Below are positions 12,060-25,876 of a stretch of DNA of 64,000 nt, piece after piece (the first letter of the stretch is position 1; every line of letters begins with the position of its first letter). Where the stretch lies: NCBI GenBank assembly GCA_963853835.1, contig OY970834.1:35557257-35621256 (forward strand), written 5' to 3'. The notes below the pieces were generated by a model. That model was given only the letters and a program-made list of their open reading frames with translations, searched no databases and was not told the DNA's origin. The stretch comes from Calendula officinalis. Lineage: Eukaryota > Streptophyta > Magnoliopsida > Asterales > Asteraceae. Both the position numbers and the translations under genes were made by a program.

Positions 12060-13907
12060 ATTTTAATGTACCATATATCATATCGTTCCCGTAACTCCGG
12101 TAGGCCTTAAGTTACCAAGTTAAAGCTCCTAATTAGCTAATTATGCTTATGACATACACAATTATTTCAAAAGGTTTTCTCATTATAAGGCTTCCTTGGA
12201 GTGACCGATATTTGCTCTACATAACTGTTGTCGTGATCGTTATCAAACTTTCATTTGATCATATACTAAGTGTTTACTCATTGAGCGATTGAACTCGTGA
12301 CATCTAGGAAGTAATTTGAAAATCCTTACCATTATCACCAAATAATTGCATATGACATACACATACAAGACACATTATTGAGAAAGGGAAAATATGTAAA
12401 TGGTTACAATTGAAAACGATTAAGACGGATAAATATATAGCTTAACTAAGTGGCTAAAGAAGACTCCGCAGAGTTAATTTTATTTAACATATTTTGCCAA
12501 GTGTGTTGCTATATTTGCAAGATACATATGACATTTTCATAGAGTACGGGATGCTATTGTTATTAAAGAAAGTTTCTTTCTCAAAAACCTAATGTGTGAA
12601 ATATATAACTAATGGATGAAAGATGAACATTCATAACATATGGAGGACCATTTTGTAATTTCTCTTAAATTCTCCACAGCAATTGCCAATTAGGCCCCTA
12701 AAATCCAAACTTTTTTAGGTGGCCCAGACACATACACAACTTCTCAAACAAATCAGGAGACACAATTCGAAGTCGGTATGTCGATTTGATCTCTTTCATT
12801 CTCAATTTGCATAAACACTTGCATATATATTCATCTGTATATATGCTTGGTGTATGGTTTAAATTCAATTTGGGTATTGTTCGAAAATGCCGATGAGGTG
12901 TTCGACGAAATGCTAATTAGGTATTCATTTGAGCAAACATCGATAGGGATGAAAGTTATGAACTAACGATGTCGGTTGGCTCATTCATGGGGAGGGCTTT
13001 TGAATCTTTTCATATTGTCTGCTCACATGCATAAAAGTAATTAATTTGATCAATGTAGTACTTGAGGTTAGGTTAGATTAAATCCCAACCCTCCAATATA
13101 AGAACTATATTGATGTTGACGTCATATGCTTTGATTGTTAACTTCATGGTGGTTGTAAAAGAGTTATTGCATGACCAAATCATGGAAATCTTCATAATTT
13201 AAACATGATAATAATAGTGTGATACAACTAACTGGGGTTTAAATTACTAAATTTAAGAATTTCGATTTTTTGCATGTTGAACTGTTGAATCTTAAGACTT
13301 CATGAAATTCACTCTTACGAGCCACTTAGCTGGTTAGCACATCTGATGTTTTTATAACAAAGTTAGCCTATTTGTAGCATTTTAGTTCACCAATTTGATG
13401 GGATCAAATCAAATTAAGATCAGGATCTTACAATCCTATGGTCAGGATCGGGTTCCTGTGCAAGATCATATGCCTTCAGGGATCCTGTGTAGGATTGACA
13501 CTTTGTAGTTCATTAAAGTCGTAAAACTGTAAGATCAAAATCATGATCTTAATAACCATGATAAAATGTACTATAGGTTTAAAATGAACTTTCAAACATC
13601 AAGCTATCTATGGACCAAATGTAGTATTACATGATAACATGATTTGGTTCATCATCTTCTTGTTATGTATGCTTCACTACTAATCTGATAACATTACAAA
13701 TGATAAGAAGTGATTAAGTATCTTCCCCTATTTTTTTTTTTTTTTACCATTTTAAGAAGTGAAAAAGCTTCTTATATTTCATTTGAATTATCGATTAAAA
13801 GTGTACGGATATAATTCGCTGAATGTACGTTTCAAATATATGATAATTTTCTTGTTGGTTATTTTGTCACTTAATTTAATTGACAGTTTGTAAAACAAAA
13901 AGGCTAG
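12060..13907. other. Intergenic and presumed 5' leader of the small membrane protein gene
   Basis: No second gene is recognised. Leader features for the gene at 13908 are plausible: a donor GAAGTCG|GTATGTCG near 12772 and an acceptor TTGACAG ending at 13886, 21 bp before the ATG. That would make a leader intron of about 1.1 kb. Some of the interval may be degraded repeat. Confidence 0.35.
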
Positions 13908-14120
13908 ATGTCTTTGTGCTTTCCGTCAACACCTCACAAGTTGTGGTCGACTATTGCTTTGTTCCTTGGTGGTTCGTTGCTATTTGGTGGCGGTTTGTAT
14001 CTTTCTTATGTACATGTTGCTCCTCAACAAGCCCGCATAAAAGCCCGAAATGATTTTGTAAGGGATAAATTGAAAAAGAAATACGGATATGACAAATATA
14101 ACGAGCCAAAAACAGCCTAA
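13908..14120 (+). CDS. Small single-pass membrane protein (70 residues), function unknown
   Basis: This is a complete 70-residue frame in one exon. It starts MSLCFPSTPHKLWST. One hydrophobic segment follows (about residues 15-36, ALFLGGSLLFGGGLYLSYV), then a basic, charged tail (QQARIKARNDFVRDKLKKKY). The composition (short N-terminus, glycine-rich membrane helix, positively charged C-terminus) resembles small mitochondrial or ER membrane subunits and assembly factors, but I do not recognise a named family. A splice acceptor just upstream and an AT-rich 3' region with AATAAA-like signals support a real gene. The function is unassigned. Confidence 0.65.
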   Translation: MSLCFPSTPHKLWSTIALFLGGSLLFGGGLYLSYVHVAPQQARIKARNDFVRDKLKKKYGYDKYNEPKTA

Positions 14121-15470
14121 AACTTCACTTTATGCTTATGGTAGGTATGTTCTATATTAATGCTCATATAAGTTTATTTCGCTACTATTTTAGATGCAAT
14201 TTATATGAACTTGTAATTCTGTCCCAGTTTGTTTTTTGTAAATTGCCTTAACGTATTTTGTATATGTGTCATATCATTAATACTTAATACAATGATTGCA
14301 GACTGATCAATCTCAAAATGCAGTGCCTATGTTTGTTCTATCAAAGCGGATCGTGAGAGGAAGAAAACCTTGTTTTTATTGTTTAAATGATTCATGTAAG
14401 AGATATATGTGAAAGACTTGGATAATGGTACCTGTGTAAAAGATATGTTTTGGTCTATATGATCATAGTACATAAGTCTACATGGATTGAATTAAACGTT
14501 TAGTGAGTTACTCAATGTGAAGTATTTTATGTTTATTGAACTGTTATTAAACACGAACTTGTTTTTTTGTTCGTTTGATTGAAATTGAGATTTTTGAATG
14601 TAGATTTTCAGATTATGGATACTTTTCTAAGCCTGATTTTTTAGCTTAGTCTTGTGCTTTTGTGTTGATTTATATGTTGGTTTATTTTGTGATCATTTGG
14701 TATATTAACCAACACAAGCAAATTAATTTCTTGACTAATGAACATAACAGAGAAAAAAATTATGTTCACATATACCTGGTTATATATCCTTGAAAAATAA
14801 TTATAGGATTATTTGTTTATGATAATTCAAGTGTAATACTAAAAAGTGCATTTCCGAAAATCCTGAATTAAATGGGCATGTGGAAACTAAATCGAGAACT
14901 AGCAGAACCGTCAACCGGACCAACCCAGATCAAACCAAGCAATACTGGCCCAGTTTTCAGTTCTATTTTTATACAAAATTGATTCTTGGTCCGGACCAAA
15001 ACAACAAATAACCAAAAAAGATTGGAAAACAAAGGTTCTCAGTCCTGGTCTGGACATCCTATCAATTCCATCTTCGATCCGCCCAAAACCAATTTCTCAG
15101 TCAATGGTTCGGTTCCAAAAAGTTTAGTTCGGTTATTGTACATAGGCCTAGACTGAAAAACCAAAACCATGATTATTTTTCTTTTTCCTTTTAACAAAAA
15201 GGTATCATTTTAGTGAAGATTGAAGTTAGTAGCCAAAACTTCAAGCATGGTGCATAAAAGAAGTACTTGGTTCAAAGTCCCAATCTTATACCAGAACGGT
15301 TCAGTTGCACAACCTAAATTTAGTTAATTAAGTTGTCATAAACTAAAGTCAAAAGCACACAATATAAAGAAAAGCATATAATTAAATCAACAAAGTCAAC
15401 ATTTTAACAAGCAAAACACATCAAAATTTCAGTTTCAAGCCTTAGTGAGCAAAAAGGAACATAAATAGGT
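14121..15470. other. 3' flanks of two convergent genes, no gene recognised
   Basis: This holds the downstream region of the small membrane protein gene (plus strand) and, close to 15470, the 3' untranslated region of eS8 (minus strand). Between about 14880 and 15130 the sequence is richer in GC (CCGGACC, GGTTCGG motifs) and looks like an old repeat, but no ends were found. Confidence 0.45.
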
Positions 15471-16995
15471 TTAAGCAGCACCCTTTCCTTTCTTCTTCTG
15501 GAGCTTCTTCATGTAGAACTCAAGTTCCTTACCCTCCAAAATGTATCTACAAACAAACAAACAATTATTTGAGGAAAAAAATTAACTAATTATTAATTTG
15601 CATAAACAAAAAAAAGAAATGAAAAAAGTAGAGAGAAAAAAAAAACATACCCATCAGCACGACCACACTGACCAGGGCGTGATGAAATAGCAGCATAAAG
15701 ACGACCACCTGAAAATTGTTCTTCAACATGAGAATCAAGTTTGCGTTCTTCTTGACGTTTTTCCAACTTCCTCACAACATGATTGCTCTTTTTGGCCTCT
15801 TCAGTAGCACCTTCAGCTTCCTATAAATAAATAAAAGTTAAAACAATTAAAAATACATAATAAAAATATTAAAAAGATAATAAAAAGTACCTCTCCCTCT
15901 TTCTTGGTAGCAGTTGCTGCTGTTTTCTTCTTGCGACCAATATCAACACCATAATGCTGAAGATACCATTGTTTAAAAGGTGCAGCATCAACTTGAACAA
16001 TGGCACTCTTGACTAGAGTTTGGGTTCTAACCAACTCATTGTTTGAAGCATTGTAAACCACATCCAAAATACGGGTCTTGCGGGTAACTGCCTCACTTCC
16101 CCATGAGAAGTTACCTGTATCTAACCTCAGTGCACGCCATTTCACATTTCCACCACGAACTCTAACCCTTCTAACTGTTTTGTTGCTAGAGATTTTAGTG
16201 TTTGCAGGCTGTCTTCCCAACTCATACCTAATATAAACAAAATATACAGTTATTAGATGGATAAAAATTCAAAAGATAACTATATGTGTGGAGTTAAAAA
16301 GCATTACTTTGGCTTTAATTGTTATAATATGTCAATATTCAAAGTTTACCAGATTTATACTCAGCACAAGGCTTTTTAGAGAAATTTAAATCATTGTATT
16401 ACGACTAAATTTATGCAGAATAAACTTGAAATTGAGCTGATTACTACAACACAGCAAGAACAGATACAAAAATGTCTAACAATATTTATTAAATAGATTC
16501 TAAGGCTATGTTTGGGAAAGCTTATTTAAGGTGCTTATAAGCTTATTAGCTTATATAAGCTTAATTAACCAAAGCAGAAATTCATTTGAGTGTCGAAATG
16601 AGATGGTGCATATAATGTAGCAATGTAAGCATAATATTATAAATCATCATCCGAATCAGAACCAGTAAAAACGAAATGATTAACAACAAAACAATAAACA
16701 GAGTGACCACAAATTGCAAAAAGTAACTATTAGATGCTGCATATATAGAACTTGGATACCGAGCAAAGAATCAATAAGTTAATTTAGAGGAAAACTTACT
16801 TTCGCTTCTTTCTCCATGCCTTCTTCTTGCCACCAGTGGCACGTCTCTTGTGCATCGAATCACGAGAAATACCTGCAACATTAGCGATTCATTAGCTGCG
16901 TGCTCATAATCGTAACATCACGAATACGAAGATTACGAAACGTGTAGCAAATCGGAGGTATGAATTTGAGTTAGCCATCGGCAAAACCTACCCAT
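15471..16995 (-). CDS. RPS8: 40S ribosomal protein S8 (eS8)
   Basis: eS8 is a structural protein of the small cytosolic ribosomal subunit. Exons 16995-16992, 16872-16800, 16227-15891, 15820-15651 and 15546-15471 join in phase. The first coding exon is only ATGG, a usual arrangement for plant ribosomal protein genes. The protein begins [20 protein letters not shown] and continues [59 protein letters not shown] and [16 protein letters not shown]. It ends with a lysine-rich insert and [18 protein letters not shown]. The sequence is close to other plant eS8 proteins and no defect is visible. The second intron carries a fragment resembling the GTGTTTGG-type MITE found near 34651 (around 16503-16580). 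Confidence 0.97.
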
Positions 16996-18934
16996 TTTTG
17001 CAGATCACGGATAATCCTCCTGGCGCCTCTGAACACTCAACTTCGTGGGTGACAAAGAGATAGCTAGGGTTTGGCAAACTGCTATAAAAGGATGTAGCGA
17101 ATTGTTCTCTATTAAAACCCTAGTCCAGTTGTTATAAATGGGCTTCTGAGATGTACAGGCCCAATTCGGTTGACCCAGACAAAAGATCATTAGCCCATGG
17201 AGGTTTTACTATTTGGACACCCCTCACTGTAAAATAAACACCCCAATTAAAGTCAAAACTTGAAAATTAGAATCACAAACAATTAATTAAATGGTTATTC
17301 AGACTGTTTTTTTAACTTAAAACTAGTGGTCGACGGTGGTGGTGGTGGTGGTGAACGGCATATGCGATGTGGTGGCGTAATTACTTGGTGGTCGCGGAAT
17401 GAATGACAGATTGAACCATCGGAGCGAGTTGGTGGTGGCGGAGAGAGCGGCGACGGTGACCGGCCGATTCCGATGCGAGTGAGTTGGTAGGGTGGTGTTT
17501 AGCGACAGAGTTCAACAGAGGCTACGAAAAATTTTATTTGTTACTAATTAAGGAATTTGGGGTGTCCAAATAGAATTACGGGGTGTCCCAATAGTCAATC
17601 CCTTTATCTATGATGTTGTAAAAACTAAATTGAGGAAATTATTTTTAATTGAAACAATAATATTTGCAATCATCGAAGTAATTAGAGCATCTCTAACCCA
17701 ATACTAAAATTATACTATCACACTATAATTTACACTCAAATGCTCCAACCTCACACTAAAACGATACAAAGTATAAAACAAAACTCTAACTTTCAAATGT
17801 TTAATCGTTGACAAATTTAAAAAGAAAACCCATATAATGTTTTCCGAGACAAGTCATAACTCATTTTAATGGATACGGAGTACGTACTCATTAGCTTCGT
17901 TTATGTCATACGTCCTAAATTTTAAATCAAGAATATTTTTACCCAAATGATGTAGGATATAACCTAAAGCTTATATTTATATCGACTTACATCAAATATT
18001 AAAAATATATACAAAGATGTATTATTACTTACATCTCCGTTTACTTATACAATAAGGATACTTACGTAATGTGTCGTTATGTATCATTTAACTATATTTT
18101 ACAGCGATCAATTGGGGTAGTGATAGCCACAGATGGTAGGTGGTGGGTGATGCTAATGGTAATTTCAAAATATAAAGTTTAAATAATTAATAAGATGATT
18201 ATAGTATAGTATTGAATATGTCACGAGTTCAAGACATCAATAGTGTATATTTTTCAAGACATCAATAGCTGAAAATTAGTTTGCTAGTTTAAGTATTTAC
18301 CTACTTTATATATAGTAAACATTAAAAATATATGGCTATAAGATTACTTTAAAACATAAGTTATAGTTACACACATTTTTTCTCCATATATATAGTAACC
18401 ATAAAATTAGTGTGGGCTTTTATAACCCGGCAAAACGCAACAGTTGATAAATTTGGTTCAGTTTTCACGTCGCCGGTGACACATCATTAGGAACTGCAGG
18501 TGATATTATCTTCTCCGACTAGTCTTACTTTTCACAAACCTTCTAAGTTCTTCTTCTGCTCTATCAATCGATCATTTGCACGGACTCCGATATATTTCCC
18601 TCATGTAGCAATTAGACTTGATTTTGATCTGAGATTTTGTAGCTTCCTATCGATCATTAGTTTCGACATTGAGCTACGTAACGAACAATAGAAAGAGAAC
18701 AACGATGGTGTTCAAATCGCAATCGAACTGTGCTATTTTCTTATTAATGAGAAATTTGTTACTAGATGTTGTATTGCTAAATCGACCTATTAGGGCTTAG
18801 GAGGACCAATATTTGTGCATAATGTTTAGGGTTTAATTAGCTGACGCAATTAACAGTTGATACACAAATTAACATGCTACGAAAATCAAAATACAAACAA
18901 AGATAACCTAATTTCAAACTACCAAATCCCTCTC
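16996..18934. other. Intergenic: eS8 promoter, SSR and MITE-like remnants
   Basis: The eS8 promoter lies just right of 16995. A GGT-rich simple repeat is at about 17334-17352 inside a GC-rich island (17320-17480). Around 17680 the sequence AGAGCATCTCTAACCC resembles a MITE terminus. Sequence to the right of about 18700 should include the TORNADO1 3' untranslated region. No convincing coding gene is seen. Confidence 0.45.
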
Positions 18935-21900
18935 TCACATAGGTACTTCAATTATCTCATTAGCTCTTATATACATATGATGTCGACAAACCCAAGCAAT
19001 TTGACCATCATCTCTATATCTAACTCTCCACAATCCAAATTTCTCTGCAATGTCTTTCCCTGAAGAACACCCCTTTTCCCTTAAAAAATCCACAACCCAC
19101 TGTTGTGCTGCTTTCATATCTTGCTGAATATCAGTTGACCTCCCTCTACTCCCGCCAACAGCCGCCGCCCCTGCCACCCCAACTGCCGCCACACCTGCCG
19201 CCCCGTAAATAAGCGGGTTTCCCGCCAAATGTGCCACTTCTCTACTCAAATCCGGTATCATTTCCCCCATTCCTGCAGCTATATGAGCTCCTATTTTCAA
19301 TGCAAATGTTAACAGTTTCATGAATCCTTTCATGTATGGAGCTAATGATTTAACTGCTCGGTTATCAACTTGCATCATTTCAACCCCCATTTGTTCTCCA
19401 ACAACATGCATTTCTCCTTTAAATTCACACAACATGTGAAGTCTTAATGCAGTCATTCCAGATATCATATTTGTAACTAATCTTCTCGAGTAGTTTTCGG
19501 TATTTACAAAATAAAACATGTTTGGTACCTTTCTTTCTTCTATCTGAACGTTATAATTCGTCAAGAAATTAACTTTACGATGTAGTTCCGTTAACAGCCT
19601 ATGTTCATAGTATCTTAGCCCTTGGATTTCTTGTTTTAAATCTCTGATTTCCTGCTCGATAATCTTGAGTCTTTGAATTACCTCTTCTACCCCTTTAGCA
19701 ATTCCAGCAAATGACGGGTCAATTTTACCCGTTTCATCTTCTTGAGGGTAATTCTGTCCATCTGGATTATTCTCTGCTGGCACTTGTAACTCCACAGCTA
19801 GGTTATAAAGGTCATGATACCTTCTATGAAGCACTTCTCTAAAGTCATCATCGGATAGTAAATCACGAGCAAAGTCAAATCCGGATCTCAATACGGGTCG
19901 ACCCGATTCAGAAACCGGGTTCCATGTATGTTGATAATCATACATACCATCTGCTGGAACCGAGAGTAGAGCCTGTTTTAACTGATTAAGTGGTACAAAT
20001 TGGGTTTTTCGGTATCGAGGGGGTGTTAGATTTTTGACACATTCGGGTCGAATGATGTTTTCGGTTAATGTTACTCCATTACAAAGACTTTGAATTGCTG
20101 GGTATATAAGCTCTTTAAAGAGCTTTAGGGTTTCGGTTAGGTTTCTTGTTGAGCAAGCAAGCACATCAACATAGTAACCCAGCTGTCCTCCCAGCTCGAC
20201 CCTGATGTGGACCCCGTTTATGTTTATTAAAATGAGGGATTTTTCTAGATTGTATGTTGCCCCATGTTGGCTCTTCAGTCCAATGATTTTGTTGTGTAGG
20301 TGAACCTGTTTTTAGGTAGGAAATAAGAAAGTTAATTAGCCCTCTAGAAAAGAAACATATATTGAGCTGTGTTTTATCTCAAACGGGTCAAATCTAAGAT
20401 CTTAGCTTAATAGGATAACGGGTCAAATGGGTCAAACATGTCAAACGGGTAGAAAGTCGCTCTAAGTCTACATCTTATTGTATGCAATCAGTCACTAAAT
20501 ATTGTAAACGAGTTACATTTTGGTCGCTTTTGAACACATGACCAATTACCCGTAAACTTTTACATTTTTTAGAAAAAAAGGACAAAAAGTGTTTTTAACG
20601 ATCCAGATCAAATCAAGAACATACCTGTAATCTTGGAAAGAATCCGGGAGTGAGAAACATGTGGCTGGAATCATGGCATTCAAGATGTCTTCCTGCAAAA
20701 ACACAATCCGATGCAATTTCCCGCCATTTTGGAGTTCTTGTTCTGCTTTCTTCAAGAAAAGAAGGAATCAGCAACAAAGATTCATGATCAGATAAATCTT
20801 GTTTATAACATAATTCAAGTTTCAACATCATGTTCACAAGATCACCAGCATCCAAATTCTCAAAAATCTTGGGCCCCATACCCGGAATCTGACTTTGTAA
20901 ACTCCCTCTCAAAATCTTCTCAAACTCTTTTCTACTCACAAATCCACCATTAATATCGTCATTAGCGCTCACTTTTTTAACATTTAACTTCACCAACTGA
21001 CCAATCACTTCACCGAAAAACCACTGGAAATCCAGAATCAAGAACCCTAATTCTTCAAAATATATCACTTCTCCAATATGATGAAGACACGTGGCAACCG
21101 CCTTTCTTCGCATTTCCACTTTTTTAAAAATGTGATTGTTTCTCGATTGCACTCGTAAAGATGGAACCCTAATCTGACACAAATCATTAAATTCTTTCCA
21201 CTTCATCGCTGGTTTCTCGTGATTTTCTGACCTCCAATCGGATAATATAGTTATGAGATCATTACACAGTTCATAAACCCTAGGTACTCTTTGCAAAACA
21301 GTTTTGCTAGTTTTTCGAATGTGATGTGTGAGTTTACTCACAGATGCTGATGATCTGGCATCAACCGTGAAAACCGTCGGATAAAAGTCAACGTACCCTT
21401 GAAATTTATCTCTAATTCTCTGAACAGCGAGCACTGTGTTCTGGTAATCCGGTGTAGTCTGGTCCACCTTATCATGGTGGGTTAGAACCACGGTTACATT
21501 GGGTAACATGCATTGTTGAGCTGCTTTTTTTGAGTTTGAGACTATGAATCTTAGCCAGTATTGTAGATCTTGTTCTAATTCTGATGGTGATTTTGGTTCT
21601 TTGTTGTTTGGTTTATGGAATAAGCTTGAAATGATTATGAAAAATGAAGCGGTTGGAAACATGAGATCGTGAAAAGAAAATAATTCGTGTTGGCCTCCAA
21701 GATTCCATATTGAAAACTTTGTATCTTCATCTTTAAATGTTTTTATTTTCATTCCTGTTGTTTTAATTGCTTGCTCAACGGGATTTACTAGACTTTTTAC
21801 GTGTTCGATGTAAGGTAGCTTTGATGAAGACAAGTTTTGTGATATTGAATTGCATAATGTGGTTTTTCCTGCATGAAATTAATGTTTTTAATTTATATAA

Positions 21901-23457
21901 TTAAATAATGATGTCATAACAAAGATCATATTGGAACTTACCAGCAAATTCTTGTCCACAAATGAACACTCTGCAGCTTCTGGGCACGCTCATAGGCATA
22001 TCCTTAAGCAAATCAGCTTCAACTTCGGGTTCAAATCTCGCATTTTGACCTAATTTTAAATAAATTTCTTCCGCTTTTCCCGAATTCTGTAATGGAGTTC
22101 TTGCAAGATCAATCTCTTCAATCCAAGGATTGACTTGTAAAGTCTCCATTATACTCTTTAAAACTAAATCACCATCAACCCCTTTGCAACCTTGCAATGA
22201 CAAACACTTCAAACTAACATTTTTCTCCAAATTCTTGAAGATTCTAATAATATCTTGCGGTCTTAAGCTTTGATCTTCATAGATCCCTAATTGTGTTACC
22301 GTTTGGTTCGTGTTCAACATCTGCAAAATTGCAATCAACCCGTCTCTCCCGATATTAGTTCTTTTTCCTCCAAATGTTATCGACTTTAACGTTATATTTG
22401 CTTGAATTTGTAGAGTTGAAAACCGAGTTAATGGGCAAAGTAAATGTTCTACGCCAATCCCATTAAACCGGTTATCATTTACATTCAAGATTTCCAAATT
22501 TCGGTTTTTGAAAAGGCCGGCTGCAACGTAAACAATTCCTTTGTTTTTTAACCCCGTTTTCGTGAGGTTAACTTCTTTTAAACTTCGATTCTGTTCAAGA
22601 ACCCACCGGAACTCCTTGGCCCATCGGGATTTTAACCTAACCCCGGTTAAGTCAAGAGACTTAACCGTTGTATTCCACCCAAGTGCACAAACAACCCTAC
22701 ATGAACCCGAAACGGTTAGCCGGTATACCCGTAACGTGTTGCTCTCGGGTGCAAATTCAACCACTTTTGAGCTCGTGTTTTTATCGTGTTCTCCACTCCA
22801 TACATGAAGTTCTATCGATCTGTTTCTTGCCAGCACTGCAGATATCAATGGGGTGGCAGTGATTGGGCTCGAGTCAAAGATGGTCAACATTTTCAAAGTC
22901 GAATTTGCTTCGATCATTTTGGAAATTTCTTCTGCACCCTTTGATCCAATCGAATCTTCCCATATTTGCAACTCTTGTAAACTAGTATTCACCTTTAAAG
23001 CTGAAGCAATTAAACTAGCTCCATATGAACCGATTCTTGATTCACACAACATGATCTCTTTAATCACTTCATTTTTTTTCAATATTTTTGCCAATACTTC
23101 CATGCACTCGACATTTATGTTGTTTTTCATAAATACGACACGTTTTATGTTTGGAGAACCATCGAGTAACACCTCGAGACTCTTCATTTCTTCCAACTTC
23201 CATTCAATTTGGTAAAGCTCGAGATTTTGCAGCGAAAGTTGGGTTTCTGAAGATGTTGCTAATAGTGTGAGGATATTAGAAAAATAGTAATCATGGGTGT
23301 CATTTGAAATGTTTATATGAATGGAATCTTGTGTTTCTTGATGACAACATGATGTTGGTTGTGAAAGATGGAAAGAAATGTTTTGAAGATTGAGATTTTG
23401 GGTTTGTATTGATTGAAGAAGCCATTCAAGATCTCTTAAGTTTTGGTTGGATGCCAT
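18935..23457 (-). CDS. TRN1: TORNADO 1, LRR-Roc-COR protein
   Basis: TORNADO1 is needed for leaf bilateral symmetry, vein patterning and meristem/auxin patterning in Arabidopsis. Exons 23457-21942, 21868-20625 and 20305-18935 join in phase to 1376 residues, close to the Arabidopsis protein. It starts MASNQNLRDLEWLLQSIQTQ. Residues about 90-490 hold leucine-rich repeats (ELQIWEDSIGSKGAEEI, SLKEVNLTKTGLKNKG). A Ras-of-complex (Roc) P-loop, GQEFAGKTT, spans the first intron near residue 506. It is followed by the DxxG-like FSIWNLGGQHELFSFHD and the base-recognition-like VLTHHDK. A COR-like region follows (RMISVP-type signals are absent, as expected). The C-terminal third has a coiled coil (QRLKIIEQEIRDLKQEIQ) and a glycine/alanine-rich hydrophobic stretch. 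It is intact. Protein interaction partners cannot be read from sequence. Confidence 0.96.
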
Positions 23458-25713
23458 AGTAAGGTAATGTGCTAATGGAAATTATGTTTTAGTTTATTGA
23501 GTTTAGATAACAGAACAACGCCTAAAATCACAAATTATTTATGTTTCTGCAGAAAACTAGGGTTAGACTAATTAAATATTTTCAAAATGGTTTCTTTCGG
23601 TGGAAAATAGAATTTGCTTTTCACTTTAGTTGTTTTGCTTTTATTTACCAAACTTTGAATAATTTATTAGTTATTACTTACTCGTTAGAATTGATCTCTG
23701 GTAGAATATGAGTTCGACATAAGCAAATTACGTATATATATTATGAGTAAAGATTGACTACGTTAAAATAGCATTTTATAATTTAAATTTTGTTAATGAC
23801 AGCCCTTAAAAGACTTGTACATTCATTGATAGAGTAGTGATCCTAAAATTCTTACTCTGATTTTACCTTCTTATTGACAACCCTAAAGACTATGATTATC
23901 TTTTTCCTTTAAATTTAGTTATCTACCCGTTAGAAAAAGGATAAAAAAAAGGGAAAAGTGGATCATGTAATTTCTCACACCCTCATTATCTTGTTGATAT
24001 GGGGACAAAAAAAAAAAGACGGATCACGATGCATGACTTTTTGTACACAAACATTTTAATTTCTTTGTGCGAGAATTTCGGGGTTTTTCGACTTTTATTT
24101 AATTATTACATATGTCACTTTAGAGAAAGCATGTTTGCTCGTAAAGAAATGACAAATTCCTTGATGCCTGGCTGATTGATGCTTCAAAGCACTTATACCA
24201 TTCTTGATTTCTTGGTACAGTTGAATTCGATTCTATTAAAATAGGTACTCAAACAGTTTTTAACATGTACACACACGGTGGGTGGGGGTCACGGGTTCGA
24301 TCCCTCTCTGGATATATATTTACCAGAAGGCTAGGAGAATGTTTGGAGACGTGCACGGCCACGATTAGGTCGCGTGATACACGAGTAAAACCCAGTCAAT
24401 TAGGAGGAACCCATTATAACGAGAATGCTTTTTTAAAAAATAAAAAACAGAGAGATCATGTACAACACACATCAATTCAGAGTTGATTTTTTGAAAAATT
24501 GATTGAATAGGATGACTATAAAATTAAAAGATAGAATCTTTTTTTATAATGAGTTTCAATTTATTTTGCAAGCCGATTAATCTTAAAGTGATCATCTATT
24601 TTGCGGGTAGATTGGAGCCGGTGGGTGAACTTCCATGGCTACACGGAGGTATTTACTTTGCTCATAGCACAGAATGAACCTGAGACCAACAATAAAATTT
24701 CACGTTTATGAAGAACGAATTCAATAATTAGACACCACCCTTATGGTTTTAAGATAAAGATTTTTCAAAAAGAATAATTTAAAATGGATCACTTATGCAG
24801 GCAAAAGAGAATGCTCAAATCATCATTGCCCTTTACCCATCATAATAATATATTTAAAATGGATTACTATAAGCCACACAAAAAAACTTGTAATAAAGTG
24901 CATCTAATTGGTCAGAATCGTTGGTCACGCCTTGGCCTTGGCATTTCACGTTTTTTTAGGCCGGTGGGTATGGGACAATGGCGTGAGGCCTGGAGATGAG
25001 GTAGAGGCTGGCAACGGCGTTGAGGGTTGGAGGAACACCGCCTCCCACAACGGCGTGGGGGGGGGGGGGGGGTTGGTGTGGTGGGGAGGTGCAACGCAAC
25101 AGGGCGAAACGGCGTGGGAGTTGCAAGTTTTGATGGAAAAAGAGTTGTTGGGGGATATTGGAGGTTGGAGACTTGAAGAAAAAGGGAAGAAAAACATGCC
25201 TCTTGGCCGGAAATAGCTGCCGGAAATGATGGAGGCGTCCAAGTGAAGAAGACAGACTAATAAATTAGGTTTTTTTGGTTTTTAGTTTTGGCTTTTGGGT
25301 TTTGTTCCTTTTTTTGGGCTTAAAAAAATAGTGTTTTTTTGGGCTTAAAAAAATGTGGATTAATAAAAATAGTTCCTCTCATATACATAATAAATCTGCT
25401 ATAAAATTTTAACAATATGCCTTAATAAATTAATTAATTTTTATGTTATATTTTATAAAAGAAATAAAAAGGAATTGGTGAGATGAAAATTAAAATGGTG
25501 TGCTGTTGTGTGGTGGGTATTTCCTAGAGCTGATGTGGTGTGGGGTGGTGTGATTGCTGAGGTGGCAGATGATGTGACAGAAAAACTTGGTGTGGGTGTG
25601 GTACCCATACCTCATAGCCTTAGAACTCTTGTAAATAGATCTCAACTATGTGCAGCCCCCATCCTATTTTCTTGTTAAAAATCAAACAAACTGATGGAAC
25701 TTATTTTTGAAGT
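23458..25713. other. TORNADO1 upstream region and repeat remnants
   Basis: The TORNADO1 promoter lies immediately right of 23457. Beyond about 24.2 kb the sequence turns into repeat relics: a SINE-like piece near 24265, GC-rich sequence at 24950-25240 with a 16-base G run (25057-25072), and a GGTGTG-rich block at 25480-25620 ending near the left LTR of the copia element. Open frames at 24908-25242 overlap on both strands and follow the GC-rich composition rather than any family. Confidence 0.45.
24265..24425 (+). repeat. SINE-like fragment
   Basis: GGGGGTCACGGGTTCGATCC matches a Pol III B-box (GGTTCGANNCC) as in tRNA-derived SINEs. The upstream A-box side is poor and no target duplication was found, so it is probably a truncated copy. 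Confidence 0.4.
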
Positions 25714-25718
25714 CTTTC

Positions 25719-25876
25719 TATAATGATTTAGGTCAAAACCCGTACTCAATAGAGAGGGTGAGGAATTCTATATATTGACCAATTTACAACAAACATTCCA
25801 TACGTACAGGAATGAATAAAGGAAAGAGATAATTACAATAAAATACAATTATTGACTATAATATTATCATCTAATA
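25719..25876 (-). repeat. 3' LTR of the copia element
   Basis: This is the 158-bp copy next to the polypurine tract. It differs from the other LTR at three sites (for example CATACGTAC here, CATATGTAC there). It shows no deletions. Confidence 0.95.

Noticed and set aside
22541..23215. Plus-strand frames antisense to TORNADO1
   Set aside because: They are shadows of the long first exon on the minus strand, with no independent support.
24908..25242. Overlapping frames on both strands in GC-rich sequence
   Set aside because: Proline/glycine-rich composition follows the base composition. No conserved motif, and the G16 run lies inside.
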